Positions 1 through 7,077 of a stretch of DNA of 11,721 nucleotides are shown in pieces. Where the stretch lies: NCBI GenBank assembly GCA_900756875.1, contig CAAELW010000085.1, positions 1-11,721 of the forward strand. The letters run 5' to 3'. The stretch's first letter is position 1. Each line of letters opens with the position of its first letter. A model generated the notes under the pieces. That model saw only the letters and a program-made list of their open reading frames with translations. It did not search any database and was not told the origin of the DNA. The DNA is from Pasteurellaceae bacterium (GTDB lineage: Bacteria; Pseudomonadota; Gammaproteobacteria; Enterobacterales; Pasteurellaceae). The translations under genes and the position numbers were made by a program.

Positions 1-1239
1 ATGACAGCAGCTGCTTTGCTTGTTGTATTAGGTGCGGCATTAGCGATGGAAGCGAGTGGCCTTTCAATGGCGATGGGCGCATTCGTTGCGGGTGTAATGC
101 TTTCAGAATCCGCATTTCGCCACCAATTAGAAGCCGATATTGAACCATTCCGTGGTTTATTGCTCGGTCTCTTCTTTATGGGCGTGGGAATGTCGCTTGA
201 CCTCAGTTTAGTCTTCAATGATGCGGTTTGGTTGTTAGGTATCGTGTGCCTTTACATCGTCGGCAAAGCCTTAGCCGTTTATACCGTGGCACGTATTACA
301 AAACTAGACCGCACCGAATCAGTTGGGCGAATGACCATTATGGCGCACGGTGGTGAATTTGCATTTGTACTCTTCTCTGCTGCAACTACGGCTGGTGTAA
401 TGACAAAAGATCAAAATGCAACTTTTACTGCAGCTGTCATTATTTCGATGCTATTTTCCCCACTGATTGGTTTATTGATGCGTAAAATCAACCAACGTAA
501 ATCAACAAATCAAGAGGAAAAAGTCGATACTAGCGATCTTGATCCAATTGTGGATTTAGAAGATAGCGTACTCGTGATTGGTTTTGGTCGTTTCAGTCAA
601 ATCGTCTGTCAATCGCTTCTTGTTCGTGGCATTAACGTATCGGTGATTGACCGTAACATCGAAAATATTCGTGCGGCAGCTAAATTTGGTTTTAAAGTTT
701 ATTACGGTGATGGTATTCGCCTTGACGTATTACGTGCTGCTGGTATCGAAAAAGCGAAATGTGTCGTCATCGGGATTAACGATACAGATCGTATTGAAAG
801 CATTGTTCAGAATTTGAAAGATGCTTATCCTAAACTCCCTATTTTAGCGCGAACTTATGACCGTAAAACAACAGTAAGCCTGATTAAACGAGACGTAGAC
901 TTTATTGTACGTGAGACCTTTGAATCTGCGCTTACACTTAGTCATGCAACATTGATGCAATTAGGTATCAATAAAATTGAAGCTGATGAGGTCATTGCAG
1001 AAGTTCGTTATTTAGATCAAGAACGCTTGAATGAAGAAGTTTTACATGGTTTTTCTACGGACATCATCCGAAAATATTGGATGCCAAAACCTTTCGTTAA
1101 ACCACATTCTGATGCTGAAGCACTAAATGAAGAAACGGCTGAGATTTTAGAAAAAGAAGATGACACCAATGACGAAGCCGCAGTTGAAACCCTTCTTCAT
1201 GATGACTCTGAAACCGAAAAACAAAAAGAAGTCGAATAA
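1..1239 (+). CDS. kefC: KefB/KefC-type glutathione-regulated K+/H+ antiporter, C-terminal part (5' end outside window)
   Basis: This is an inner-membrane CPA2-family antiporter that, in the characterised Kef proteins, lets potassium out when glutathione adducts bind, acidifying the cytoplasm during electrophile stress. The visible 412 residues begin at a Met that is probably internal, because Kef proteins are about 600-620 residues long and start with several more membrane segments. Residues 1-160 hold about five hydrophobic segments, including the Kef-like loop SESAFRHQLEADIEPF (35-50) followed by RGLLLGLFF, and the HGGEFAFVLF motif (116-125). A soluble RCK_N (TrkA-N) domain starts near 189 with the nucleotide-binding GFGRFSQ (194-200) and an acidic residue after the next strand (D217). 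The last 45 or so residues are a very acidic tail that looks disordered. Family assignment is firm; kefC rather than kefB is a judgement from resemblance. The gene ends two bases before a terminator shared with rlmKL. Confidence 0.85.
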   Translation: MTAAALLVVLGAALAMEASGLSMAMGAFVAGVMLSESAFRHQLEADIEPFRGLLLGLFFMGVGMSLDLSLVFNDAVWLLGIVCLYIVGKALAVYTVARITKLDRTESVGRMTIMAHGGEFAFVLFSAATTAGVMTKDQNATFTAAVIISMLFSPLIGLLMRKINQRKSTNQEEKVDTSDLDPIVDLEDSVLVIGFGRFSQIVCQSLLVRGINVSVIDRNIENIRAAAKFGFKVYYGDGIRLDVLRAAGIEKAKCVVIGINDTDRIESIVQNLKDAYPKLPILARTYDRKTTVSLIKRDVDFIVRETFESALTLSHATLMQLGINKIEADEVIAEVRYLDQERLNEEVLHGFSTDIIRKYWMPKPFVKPHSDAEALNEETAEILEKEDDTNDEAAVETLLHDDSETEKQKEVE

Positions 1240-1240
1240 T

Positions 1241-1274
1241 AAAAAAGCCCGATAAATCATTATCGGGCTTTTTT
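1241..1274. terminator. Bidirectional intrinsic terminator between convergent kefC and rlmKL
   Basis: A perfect 14-bp inverted repeat (1241-1254 and 1261-1274) has a GCCCGATA core, a 6-nt loop, and runs of six A and six T at its outer ends. It therefore provides a GC stem followed by a U-tract in both directions. It begins two bases after the kefC stop and ends one base from the rlmKL stop, so it fills the whole intergenic space and serves both genes. Confidence 0.93.
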
Positions 1275-1275
1275 G

Positions 1276-3411
1276 TTAGGCTTTCATTGTCACAATCCAG
1301 CAATTATGGATTTGCTTGTTACGCTCAAAATCAAGCGGTAAGGTTTTAGCTGAAATTTCAACCGCACTTAATCCCAATTCATCTAACGCCTCAAAATCCA
1401 TTTTAAAACCACGTTTATTGTTCGAGAACACAATGGTGCCGTTAGGGCGTAAAATACGTTTGAGATTACGCATTAATTTGATGTGATCACGTTGTACATC
1501 CCAACTGTCTTCCATACGCTTAGAATTCGAGAATGTTGGCGGATCCACGAAAATTAAATCAAACTGGCGATCACATTTCTCTAACCACTGCAAACAATCT
1601 GCCTGGATGAGCTTGTGCTGCTTGCCTTCGATATCATTTAAAATCAGGTTTTGCTCTGCCCAGTTTAAATAGGTGTTAGACATATCCACGGTCGTCGTCG
1701 ATTTTGCCCCTCCTAATGCAGCATGCACTGTTGCGGAACCGGTATAAGCAAAAAGATTAAGGAAATCTTTGCCTTTTGCCATTTCGCCAAGCATTTTACG
1801 GGTTAAGCGATGATCTAAGAATAACCCTGTATCTAAGTAATCCGTTAGATTCACCCAAAGCTGGGCACCGTATTCATTTACATAGAAATATTCGCCTTTA
1901 TTGGCCAATTTTTCATATTGATTCGTGCCTTTTTGTTTTTGACGCACTTTCAAAATCAGTTTATTGGTTTCAATACCGGTGACTTGCAAGGTTGCAGTCA
2001 CTGCATCCAATAAACGTTGACGGGCTTTGTTTTCATCAATATTTTTCGGTGCAGCATACTCTTGCACCACGATATGATCACCATAACGATCCACTGCCAC
2101 GTTATATTCCGGTAAATCGGCATCATATAAACGATACGCATCAAGGCCTTGCTGCTTTGCCCATTTTTCAATTTTCTTGATATTTTTCTGCAAGCGATTT
2201 GCAAAATCCACCGCTACTGTTGAAGTGTGGTCAAATTCAAGCGGATTTTCAGCCGCACTTTCTTTACGTTCTGAAATTTGATAATTCTTCTGAACACAAT
2301 CTAACGGACCATTTTTCGCTTTAAATTGACGATGTGAACGCATACGCAAGCAATCAAGCAACGTAGATTCACTACTGAAAATCGACGCATTCCAACCACC
2401 GAACTCATTCTTAAGACGTTGTCCAAAGACTGAATATAATGCAATCAAAGCAGAAGTTGTACCTAAACGCTCACCGTAAGGCGGGTTACAAATCACTGTT
2501 CCCACTTCATCTGGACTTGGATTTTTTAATGCGGCGACATCACCTTGTTTCCACTGAATTAAGTGTGCTACGCCTGCATTTTGTGCGTTCTTTTGCGCTT
2601 TTTTTAGTACGCGATGATCGAGATCGAAGCCATAAAAATGCGGTTTTGGATTTTGATTAAAATAAGTTTCAGCTTGCTGTACCGCTTCAGCTTTCACCTT
2701 ATCCCAAGCATCTTGATTATGCCCTTTCCAACAATCAAAGCCCCAATGTAAACGATGTAATTGCGGTGCAATTTGTGCTTCCATCTGTGCTGCTTCGATT
2801 AACAAAGTACCCGAACCGCACATTGGATCCACTAATGGTGTCCCTTTTTTCCAACCCGAACGAAGCACTATCGCAGCAGCTAAGGTTTCACGTAAAGGCG
2901 CTTGGCCTGTATCTTCACGATAGCCACGTAAATGCAATGCTTCGCCACTTAAATCGAGTGAAACAACGAGTTCTTCTTTATTCAAATAAACATGAATTCG
3001 CACATCCGGATAGTCTTTATCTACATTTGGACGCGCTTTCCCTTGGCGTTCAAAATAATCCACAATGGCATCTTTCACACGCATCGCACCAAATTGAGTG
3101 TGACGAATTTCTTGGTTTGTCCCGTTGAAATCAACAAAAAATGTGGTTTTCTCATCAAAATAACTTAACCAATCCTGCCCTGTCACAATTGAATACAAGT
3201 CTAAATCACTATATATCTTGCCATTTACAATAGGTAACAAAATACGCGAAGCCAAACGTGACCATAATAAGCTACAATAAAGTGTTTCATCATCAGCCTG
3301 AAAATGTACGCCGCCTTGTGCAATTTTACATTCCGTTGCACCAAGCTCTGTCAGTTCGACTTTTAAGAGTTCTTCAAAACCACGGGCAGTCGTGGCAAAT
3401 AGTTGTTTCAT
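1276..3411 (-). CDS. rlmL: Bifunctional 23S rRNA methyltransferase RlmKL (m2G2445 and m7G2069)
   Basis: RlmKL is a fused cytoplasmic enzyme that methylates G2445 (N2) and G2069 (N7) of 23S rRNA with S-adenosylmethionine (E. coli numbering). The 711 residues match the usual length of about 700. An N-terminal THUMP region (roughly 45-155) precedes the RlmL methyltransferase, which has the SAM motif DPMCGSGT (195-202) and the N2-guanine catalytic motif NPPY (309-312). A second, C-terminal Rossmann methyltransferase (RlmK) has NLFAYTGS (552-559) and DPPTFSNSK (623-631). Both active sites look intact. The ATG at 3411 is preceded by a weak GAG Shine-Dalgarno seven bases away and, further up, by an extended -10 promoter. 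The gene is probably transcribed alone: znuA upstream has its own terminator, and a shared terminator closes it downstream. One exact uptake signal (1361-1369) and a degenerate facing pair (2223-2270) lie in the coding sequence. Confidence 0.96.
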   Translation of the reverse strand: MKQLFATTARGFEELLKVELTELGATECKIAQGGVHFQADDETLYCSLLWSRLASRILLPIVNGKIYSDLDLYSIVTGQDWLSYFDEKTTFFVDFNGTNQEIRHTQFGAMRVKDAIVDYFERQGKARPNVDKDYPDVRIHVYLNKEELVVSLDLSGEALHLRGYREDTGQAPLRETLAAAIVLRSGWKKGTPLVDPMCGSGTLLIEAAQMEAQIAPQLHRLHWGFDCWKGHNQDAWDKVKAEAVQQAETYFNQNPKPHFYGFDLDHRVLKKAQKNAQNAGVAHLIQWKQGDVAALKNPSPDEVGTVICNPPYGERLGTTSALIALYSVFGQRLKNEFGGWNASIFSSESTLLDCLRMRSHRQFKAKNGPLDCVQKNYQISERKESAAENPLEFDHTSTVAVDFANRLQKNIKKIEKWAKQQGLDAYRLYDADLPEYNVAVDRYGDHIVVQEYAAPKNIDENKARQRLLDAVTATLQVTGIETNKLILKVRQKQKGTNQYEKLANKGEYFYVNEYGAQLWVNLTDYLDTGLFLDHRLTRKMLGEMAKGKDFLNLFAYTGSATVHAALGGAKSTTTVDMSNTYLNWAEQNLILNDIEGKQHKLIQADCLQWLEKCDRQFDLIFVDPPTFSNSKRMEDSWDVQRDHIKLMRNLKRILRPNGTIVFSNNKRGFKMDFEALDELGLSAVEISAKTLPLDFERNKQIHNCWIVTMKA
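1361..1369 (-). repeat. DNA uptake signal sequence (USS), exact core
   Basis: The 9-mer ACCGCACTT on the + strand is AAGTGCGGT on the - strand, the core of the Haemophilus-type uptake signal. It lies inside the RlmK part of rlmKL and is followed on the - strand by an AT-rich stretch, as in the extended consensus. Confidence 0.9.
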
Positions 3412-3441
3412 GTGTTTTCTCGATAGGGAAAAATTGGGCGG

Positions 3442-3450
3442 ATTATAGCA
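3442..3450 (-). promoter_or_regulatory. Extended -10 promoter of rlmKL
   Basis: Read on the - strand, these bases are TGCTATAAT, a perfect TATAAT hexamer with the TGn extension. No good -35 hexamer lies 16-18 bases upstream, as is normal for extended -10 promoters. Transcription should begin near 3435, giving a leader of about 24 bases before the rlmKL ATG at 3411. The position and perfect match make this the strongest protein-gene promoter in the window. Confidence 0.65.
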
Positions 3451-3465
3451 TAGTTTTTACTAGGA

Positions 3466-3652
3466 TTTCGCCTAAGGCGACCTACTTTTCTTTGCTTGTG
3501 CAAAGCAAAGTAGGCAAAAGAAAACACACCCCAATTAAATCGCTAATCCTCATTCTTTTTCAATTTTCTTTACAGAAATTTTCGAACTCGCTTTGCTCAA
3601 ACAAGCGAAAATTTCTTAAAAATTGAAAATCATTCGGGCGATTTAGATGGGG
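3466..3652. repeat. Structured intergenic element: three consecutive inverted repeats
   Basis: Most of the 291-base gap between rlmKL and znuA is palindromic. First is TCGCCT-A-AGGCGA (3468-3480). Directly after it, 15-nt arms 3481-3495 and 3500-3514 (CCTAC...GTAGG) pair with one mismatch around a TTGT loop. A 14-nt purine-rich linker (3515-3528) follows. Then a 124-nt imperfect hairpin has outer arms 3529-3543 and 3638-3652 (CCCC...GGGG, 13 of 15 paired), middle arms 3557-3567 and 3619-3629 (11 of 11), inner arms 3575-3584 and 3606-3615 (10 of 10), and a 21-nt apical loop. No convincing gene is present. It could be a dispersed intergenic repeat, a small non-autonomous mobile element or a structured RNA; sequence alone does not decide. 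It contains no uptake signal. Confidence 0.6.
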
Positions 3653-3657
3653 ACAAT

Positions 3658-3683
3658 AAAAAACAGCCTTAAAGGCTGTTTTT
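3658..3683 (-). terminator. Intrinsic terminator of znuA
   Basis: AAAAACAGCC (3659-3668) pairs with GGCTGTTTTT (3674-3683) around a 5-nt loop. On the - strand the stem is followed by a T-run and lies 20 bases past the znuA stop. The + strand also ends in five T, so it may work in both directions. Confidence 0.85.
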
Positions 3684-3702
3684 AAAATAGAAGCAAATTA
3701 GA

Positions 3703-4689
3703 TTATTTACTTAAACATTGAGCATAGCTATCAGCGGTGGCTTGAAGGAAATTCGCATAGGAATTTGGACCAAGCTGTACGTTATCGCCAATAGGATCTA
3801 AACGACCAACATTAACTTTTGTACTTTGTGCAAGAGAGTCAATCACTTTTGGTGTGAATTGAGGTTCAGCAAAAAGACAATTTACACGATGTTCTTCAAT
3901 TTCTTCTTTAATATGAGCAATAGTTTTTGCACCCGGTGCCACTAATGGATTAATGGTGAAATAACCGGTTTGATTTAAACCATAAGCATCATTGAAATAG
4001 CTATAAGCATCATGGAATACAAAGAAGCCTTTATCTTTAAGTGGGGATAATTGTGCTTTGATTTTATCGCTTTGCTCAGTCAAAGTGCGGTTAAAATCAG
4101 CTAAGTTTTTCGCGATGAGCTCTTTTTTATCCGGGTGTTGTTCCGTTAATTTATCCGCCACTTTTTGTGCCACAATTTGGCTAATGGCTGGCGAATACCA
4201 TAAGTGCCAGTTCACGCTTAACCCATTTTCATCTACATCGTGGTGGTGATGCTCATGGTCATGACCATGCTCGTGCTTATGATCGTGTCCATGTTTATGA
4301 TCATGCCCGTGCTCATCTTCATCGCCTTCATGATAATGCTCATGATGAACTTTACTTAAAAGCGGTTTAATTTCTGGAATCTCAGAAATATTGATGACTT
4401 TTTTGCTATCAATTTGGCTAATTGGTTTTGCTAAGAAAGCGTCAATATCTTCACCAACCCAAAGCACTAAATCTGCCGATTTCACTTTTTGCACATCTGA
4501 AAGTTTTAAGCTGTAATCATGAGGAGAAGCACCTGCCGGTACTAAAACCTGTGTATCTGTTACACCGTTTGCAATCGACGATGTAATAAAACCGAGTGGT
4601 TTCACGGATGCCAATACATCTGCATTAGCCATCATTGGGAACGCTAAAAGTGCGGTAGAAATTGCACTCATTTTTAATACTTGTTTCAT
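3703..4689 (-). CDS. znuA: Zinc ABC transporter substrate-binding protein ZnuA
   Basis: ZnuA is the periplasmic zinc-binding protein that delivers Zn2+ to the ZnuBC transporter; znuB and znuC are not in this window. The 328-residue precursor has a signal peptide with a cleavage site after A23 (ANA-D). Likely zinc ligands are H57 (in PHDY), H162 (in NWHLW) and H226 (in VFHDAY). C271 and C325 fit the conserved C-terminal disulfide of the family. Between the first two ligands lies a His/Asp/Glu-rich loop (about 115-150) with 18 histidines and a repeated HGHDHK unit, the hallmark that separates zinc-type from manganese-type cluster A-1 binding proteins. AAGGA lies seven bases before the ATG at 4689. 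The gene has its own terminator and is separated from tcdA by another, so it is probably monocistronic. Zinc-dependent repression is expected for the family, but no full operator is visible. Confidence 0.95.
   Translation of the reverse strand: MKQVLKMSAISTALLAFPMMANADVLASVKPLGFITSSIANGVTDTQVLVPAGASPHDYSLKLSDVQKVKSADLVLWVGEDIDAFLAKPISQIDSKKVINISEIPEIKPLLSKVHHEHYHEGDEDEHGHDHKHGHDHKHEHGHDHEHHHHDVDENGLSVNWHLWYSPAISQIVAQKVADKLTEQHPDKKELIAKNLADFNRTLTEQSDKIKAQLSPLKDKGFFVFHDAYSYFNDAYGLNQTGYFTINPLVAPGAKTIAHIKEEIEEHRVNCLFAEPQFTPKVIDSLAQSTKVNVGRLDPIGDNVQLGPNSYANFLQATADSYAQCLSK
4083..4091 (+). repeat. DNA uptake signal sequence (USS), exact core with good extension
   Basis: AAGTGCGGT on the + strand, within znuA and antisense to it. 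It is preceded by an extra A and followed by T-AAAA and, about a helical turn further, by AGTTTTT. This matches the two AT-rich tracts of the extended Haemophilus consensus better than any other copy here. Confidence 0.92.
4276..4311 (-). repeat. Tandem 18-bp units encoding HGHDHK twice in the ZnuA histidine-rich loop
   Basis: Two adjacent 18-base units (4276-4293 and 4294-4311) agree at 14 of 18 positions, and all four differences are at third codon positions. The peptide repeat is therefore kept while the DNA has drifted. This argues for an old duplication under protein-level selection rather than a recently slipping microsatellite. Confidence 0.7.
4648..4656 (+). repeat. DNA uptake signal sequence (USS), exact core, in znuA signal-peptide codons
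   Basis: AAGTGCGGT on the + strand, antisense to the codons of the hydrophobic core of the ZnuA signal peptide (residues 12-14, TAL). It is followed by AGAAATT, a plausible AT extension. Confidence 0.88.
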
Positions 4690-4822
4690 TTTTGTTTCCT
4701 TACTTTATTGGGAATTATTCTCAAAGCCAACATAGACTACGCCTTTTTGATAAAATTGCAACATTTCATATTAAAAAATGAAGTGATATTTCTTCATCTT
4801 GTTAAATACTTTCATTCATAAA

Positions 4823-4848
4823 GAAAAAGCAACGTTTTCACGTTGCTT
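4823..4848 (-). terminator. Intrinsic terminator of tcdA
   Basis: AAGCAACGT (4827-4835) and ACGTTGCTT (4840-4848) form a perfect 9-bp stem. On the - strand the loop is GAAA, a stable GNRA-type tetraloop, and the stem is followed by further T residues. It starts seven bases after the tcdA stop and separates tcdA from znuA. Confidence 0.88.
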
Positions 4849-4855
4849 CATTTCT

Positions 4856-5617
4856 TTATTTTAATAACTTGTCTATTACCCTAGAAACGGCAAAAAATCC
4901 AAAAGTTGCGGTTATCATGGTTGCTGCACCAAAGCCATTTGCACAATTCATAGTGGCTGATACTTCACAGCCCTCGCCCATTTTAGGGAAAATCAGAGGC
5001 TGGGTAGAAAACACCGCATCAACTGCAAACTTACGTTGTGGATTTTGGGTAAAATTGAAATCCTTACGTAAAACTGACCGCACTTTTGCCAACAATGGAT
5101 CTTGGATCGTTTTGCTTAAATCAGCAATTTGGATTTTGGATGGATCTGTCTGACCACCTGCACCACCAACAGTAATAATCTTGATTTTATTACGTTTGCA
5201 ATAAGCAATCATTGCAGCTTTCGTTTTCACATTATCAATGGCATCAATCACATAATCATAGCCACGATTTAGGTACTCGGCTTGATTATCCGGTGAAATG
5301 AAATCATCGATAATATTCACCACGCATTCTGGATTAATCAACTTAACGCGCTCTGCCATTACTTCCGTTTTAAGCTTACCTATATTGCCAGTTAACGCAG
5401 GAAGCTGACGATTAATATTGGTGACACAAATGTCATCCATATCAATCATGGTGATCTGCCCTACACCACTTCGCGCAAGCGCTTCCACTACCCACGAACC
5501 AACGCCGCCAATACCAATGACGCACACATGGGCCTGACGCAAGCGCGCCAAGCCTTCTGGTGTATAAAGGCGTCCAATGCCGCCAAAACGTTGTTCGTAG
5601 TTATCGACACGAGCCAT
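4856..5617 (-). CDS. tcdA: tRNA threonylcarbamoyladenosine dehydratase TcdA (CsdL)
   Basis: TcdA is an E1-like enzyme that uses ATP to convert t6A37 of ANN-decoding tRNAs to its cyclic form ct6A. The 253 residues are slightly shorter than E. coli TcdA (268). Visible signatures are the N-terminal QRFGG, the ATP-binding GIGGVGS (35-41), DMDD (59-62) with NRQ (69-71), DAIDNVKTK, GGAGGQ and the C-terminal NCANGFGAATM, whose Cys matches the conserved cysteine of the family. I chose the ATG at 5617 because it overlaps the mltA stop as TAATG and begins at MARVDNYEQRF, which aligns with family members. The alternative TTG at 5632 would add five residues and overlap mltA further. There is no strong Shine-Dalgarno, so translational coupling to mltA is likely. 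In E. coli csdE and csdA follow this gene; here znuA does. Confidence 0.95.
   Translation of the reverse strand: MARVDNYEQRFGGIGRLYTPEGLARLRQAHVCVIGIGGVGSWVVEALARSGVGQITMIDMDDICVTNINRQLPALTGNIGKLKTEVMAERVKLINPECVVNIIDDFISPDNQAEYLNRGYDYVIDAIDNVKTKAAMIAYCKRNKIKIITVGGAGGQTDPSKIQIADLSKTIQDPLLAKVRSVLRKDFNFTQNPQRKFAVDAVFSTQPLIFPKMGEGCEVSATMNCANGFGAATMITATFGFFAVSRVIDKLLK
5077..5085 (-). repeat. DNA uptake signal sequence (USS), exact core
   Basis: ACCGCACTT on the + strand, hence AAGTGCGGT on the - strand, in the sense orientation inside tcdA, where it overlaps the codons for KVRSV. Confidence 0.88.
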
Positions 5618-6744
5618 TATTGTAGTACCCAAACGCGTCCATAGTGTTTTGATAAACCCGCAATATGGCCTGCTTGATCACCAATACCACGATATAAGTC
5701 AAAGTGGTGACCATTTACCGCGCCGCCCACATCAAGTGCCACCATTAAGTGTAATTTGTGCGTGCCCATCCAGTTACCCTCATTATCAATATCTGGCACT
5801 TCAACCAATAATACGGTACCAGAAGGAATGACATTGCGATCAGAAGCAACTGCTGCCATAGGCACTAAAGGCACGCCTGCTGAACCTTTTACTTTACCTG
5901 TTGGATCGTTTTTAAAGAAGACATAAGATGGATTACGTTCTAACAATTCCCGTACTCGAGATGGGTTTGCTTTGCCCCATTCACGAATCGCTTGGATAGA
6001 CATTTTTTCTTTTGGAATTTCACCATCTTCTACTAATAAACGACCCACCGCTTGATATTTATAGCCATTTTGACCCGCATAGGCTAAATAATTTAAATTG
6101 CCATCACCGTAATCAACATAGCCACTACCCTGCACGCCTAATAAGAAGTTATCCATCATTGAATCACTGTAAGCGAGCTCTAAGCCTTGTCCTGCCAATG
6201 CACCATTATAAATTTCTGCTCGGCTATAACGTTTATAGCTTGGCATCGCATAAATTGGATGTTGATATTGACCTTGTGCAGTACGGCGTGCATGAATCAC
6301 GGGTGAATAATAACCTGTCATTAACACGTTTTGATAACCATCAAAACCTTTCATAATCTGCGGGTTAATGCCGTATTGTGCTAATTCATTCACATTGGCG
6401 CCTGCAAGTACCCAGTTAGTGATTTTGCCATAATTAGCAGCAAAGCGATTTGTTAATGAATTTGAATAATCACGAACATTCGTCAACTGCGTTAAAAAAT
6501 CCCCTTGGTTGACGACCGCATTTTTATTCTCCACAGAAGCCACAGGGCTTAAAATAGCTTGTTGATAAGTACGTCCGCTATACTTTGCCCCAAATTTTTG
6601 TGGATCATCACCTGTCGCGGTACGCGGCACACTTGAATTATTTTTTGAAGAGACTTTACTTGGTGCTGAACCACATGACGCAAGCACCGAAACTGCCGCC
6701 ATGACAGAGAGAATTTTTACAGCGAGATTTTGACGAAATTTCAT
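5617..6744 (-). CDS. mltA: Membrane-bound lytic murein transglycosylase A (lipoprotein)
   Basis: MltA cleaves the MurNAc-GlcNAc bond of peptidoglycan and releases 1,6-anhydromuropeptides; it is anchored to the inner face of the outer membrane. The 375-residue precursor starts with a lipoprotein signal peptide ending in the lipobox LASC, so C24 should be lipidated. G25 at the +2 position is not an inner-membrane retention signal. The C-terminal 3D domain carries the Asp-rich core VALDVGGAVNGHHFDLYRG, with D338 as the likely catalytic acid and D349 as the second conserved Asp, and ends HYGRVWVLQ, as in the family. AGGA lies eight bases before the ATG at 6744. The stop overlaps the tcdA start by one base, implying a two-gene operon. 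The region upstream of the start is AT-rich and has no promoter I would defend. Confidence 0.96.
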   Translation of the reverse strand: MKFRQNLAVKILSVMAAVSVLASCGSAPSKVSSKNNSSVPRTATGDDPQKFGAKYSGRTYQQAILSPVASVENKNAVVNQGDFLTQLTNVRDYSNSLTNRFAANYGKITNWVLAGANVNELAQYGINPQIMKGFDGYQNVLMTGYYSPVIHARRTAQGQYQHPIYAMPSYKRYSRAEIYNGALAGQGLELAYSDSMMDNFLLGVQGSGYVDYGDGNLNYLAYAGQNGYKYQAVGRLLVEDGEIPKEKMSIQAIREWGKANPSRVRELLERNPSYVFFKNDPTGKVKGSAGVPLVPMAAVASDRNVIPSGTVLLVEVPDIDNEGNWMGTHKLHLMVALDVGGAVNGHHFDLYRGIGDQAGHIAGLSKHYGRVWVLQ

Positions 6745-6894
6745 TCTTATTTTCCTAAATTAAACTAACTAATACAAAGTTGCATACGCTATCAAAAATT
6801 CCCTTTTAGGACTAGCACTATTTCATAAAATGGTTAATTAATATTCACATTGTTTATTTTCTTAACAAATGAAAAGTCAAATTCAGTTTAAATC

Positions 6895-6922
6895 TTGCAA
6901 TAACTTTTGAAACGAGTATATT
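6895..6922 (+). promoter_or_regulatory. Promoter of the initiator tRNA gene
   Basis: TTGCAA (-35, 6895-6900) and TATATT (-10, 6917-6922) are separated by 16 bases. Between the -10 and the predicted start near 6929-6930 lies a GC-rich discriminator (ACGCGCC), a feature of stable-RNA promoters under stringent (ppGpp) control. The resulting leader before the tRNA would be only about six bases. Confidence 0.7.
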
Positions 6923-6935
6923 ACGCGCCATCAGA

Positions 6936-7012
6936 CGCGGGGTGGAGCAGCTTGGTAGCTCGTCGGGCTCATAACCCGAAGGCCGTCGGTTCAAATCCGG
7001 CCCCCGCAACCA
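6936..7012 (+). tRNA. Initiator tRNA-fMet (anticodon CAT)
   Basis: This is a 77-nt tRNA with an encoded CCA end. The anticodon CAT is at 6970-6972 in the loop CTCATAA. It is the initiator rather than an elongator tRNA: the first base C faces A at position 72 (the C1-A72 mismatch recognised by formyltransferase), and the anticodon stem ends in three consecutive G:C pairs (GGG 6965-6967 with CCC 6975-6977), which direct the tRNA to the ribosomal P site. The T-loop arm GGTTCAAATCC is intact. It differs from E. coli tRNA-fMet by only a couple of bases in the D and variable regions. It is a single gene with its own promoter and terminator, divergent from mltA. Confidence 0.98.
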
Positions 7013-7018
7013 AATTAC

Positions 7019-7045
7019 AAAGCACCGAAATTTCGGTGCTTTTTT
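7019..7045 (+). terminator. Intrinsic terminator of the tRNA-fMet gene
   Basis: AAAGCACCGAAA (7019-7030) is directly followed by its exact complement TTTCGGTGCTTT and more T residues. The GCACCGAAATTTCGGTGC core gives a stable stem, seven bases after the CCA end. Confidence 0.93.
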
Positions 7046-7077
7046 CATTTTAAAATAAAGGTAAATTTAATCGAAAT

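Noticed and set aside
1..3. ATG at base 1 as the true start of the antiporter gene
   Set aside because: About 200 residues of the expected N-terminal membrane domain are missing, so this is an internal Met at the window boundary.
2766..3128. A 120-codon open frame on the + strand inside rlmKL
   Set aside because: It is a shadow of the highly recognisable rlmKL frame on the other strand, with no motif of its own.
3258..3626. A 122-codon open frame on the + strand running from rlmKL into the palindromic element
   Set aside because: It begins antisense inside rlmKL, its second half merely translates inverted repeats, and it has no Shine-Dalgarno or family resemblance.
4260..4320. Histidine-codon repeats of znuA as a phase-variable or CRISPR-like repeat
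   Set aside because: The units are only 18 bases, differ at every wobble difference, are in frame, and are explained by the ZnuA metal-binding loop.
4778..4797. Small hairpin (ATGAAG/CTTCAT) followed by T6 on the - strand between tcdA and znuA
   Set aside because: The stem is only six AT-rich pairs and lies beyond a much stronger tcdA terminator. I could not support it as an attenuator.
6012..6356. A 114-codon open frame on the + strand inside mltA
   Set aside because: It is the antisense shadow of the conserved MltA coding sequence, and its low-complexity His/Leu/Asn-rich translation is unlike a real protein.
6854..7048. A 64-codon open frame on the - strand across the tRNA, containing GPDLNRRPSGYEPDELPS
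   Set aside because: It is the antisense of tRNA-fMet and its terminator. This peptide string is a familiar misannotation, and there is no ribosome binding site.
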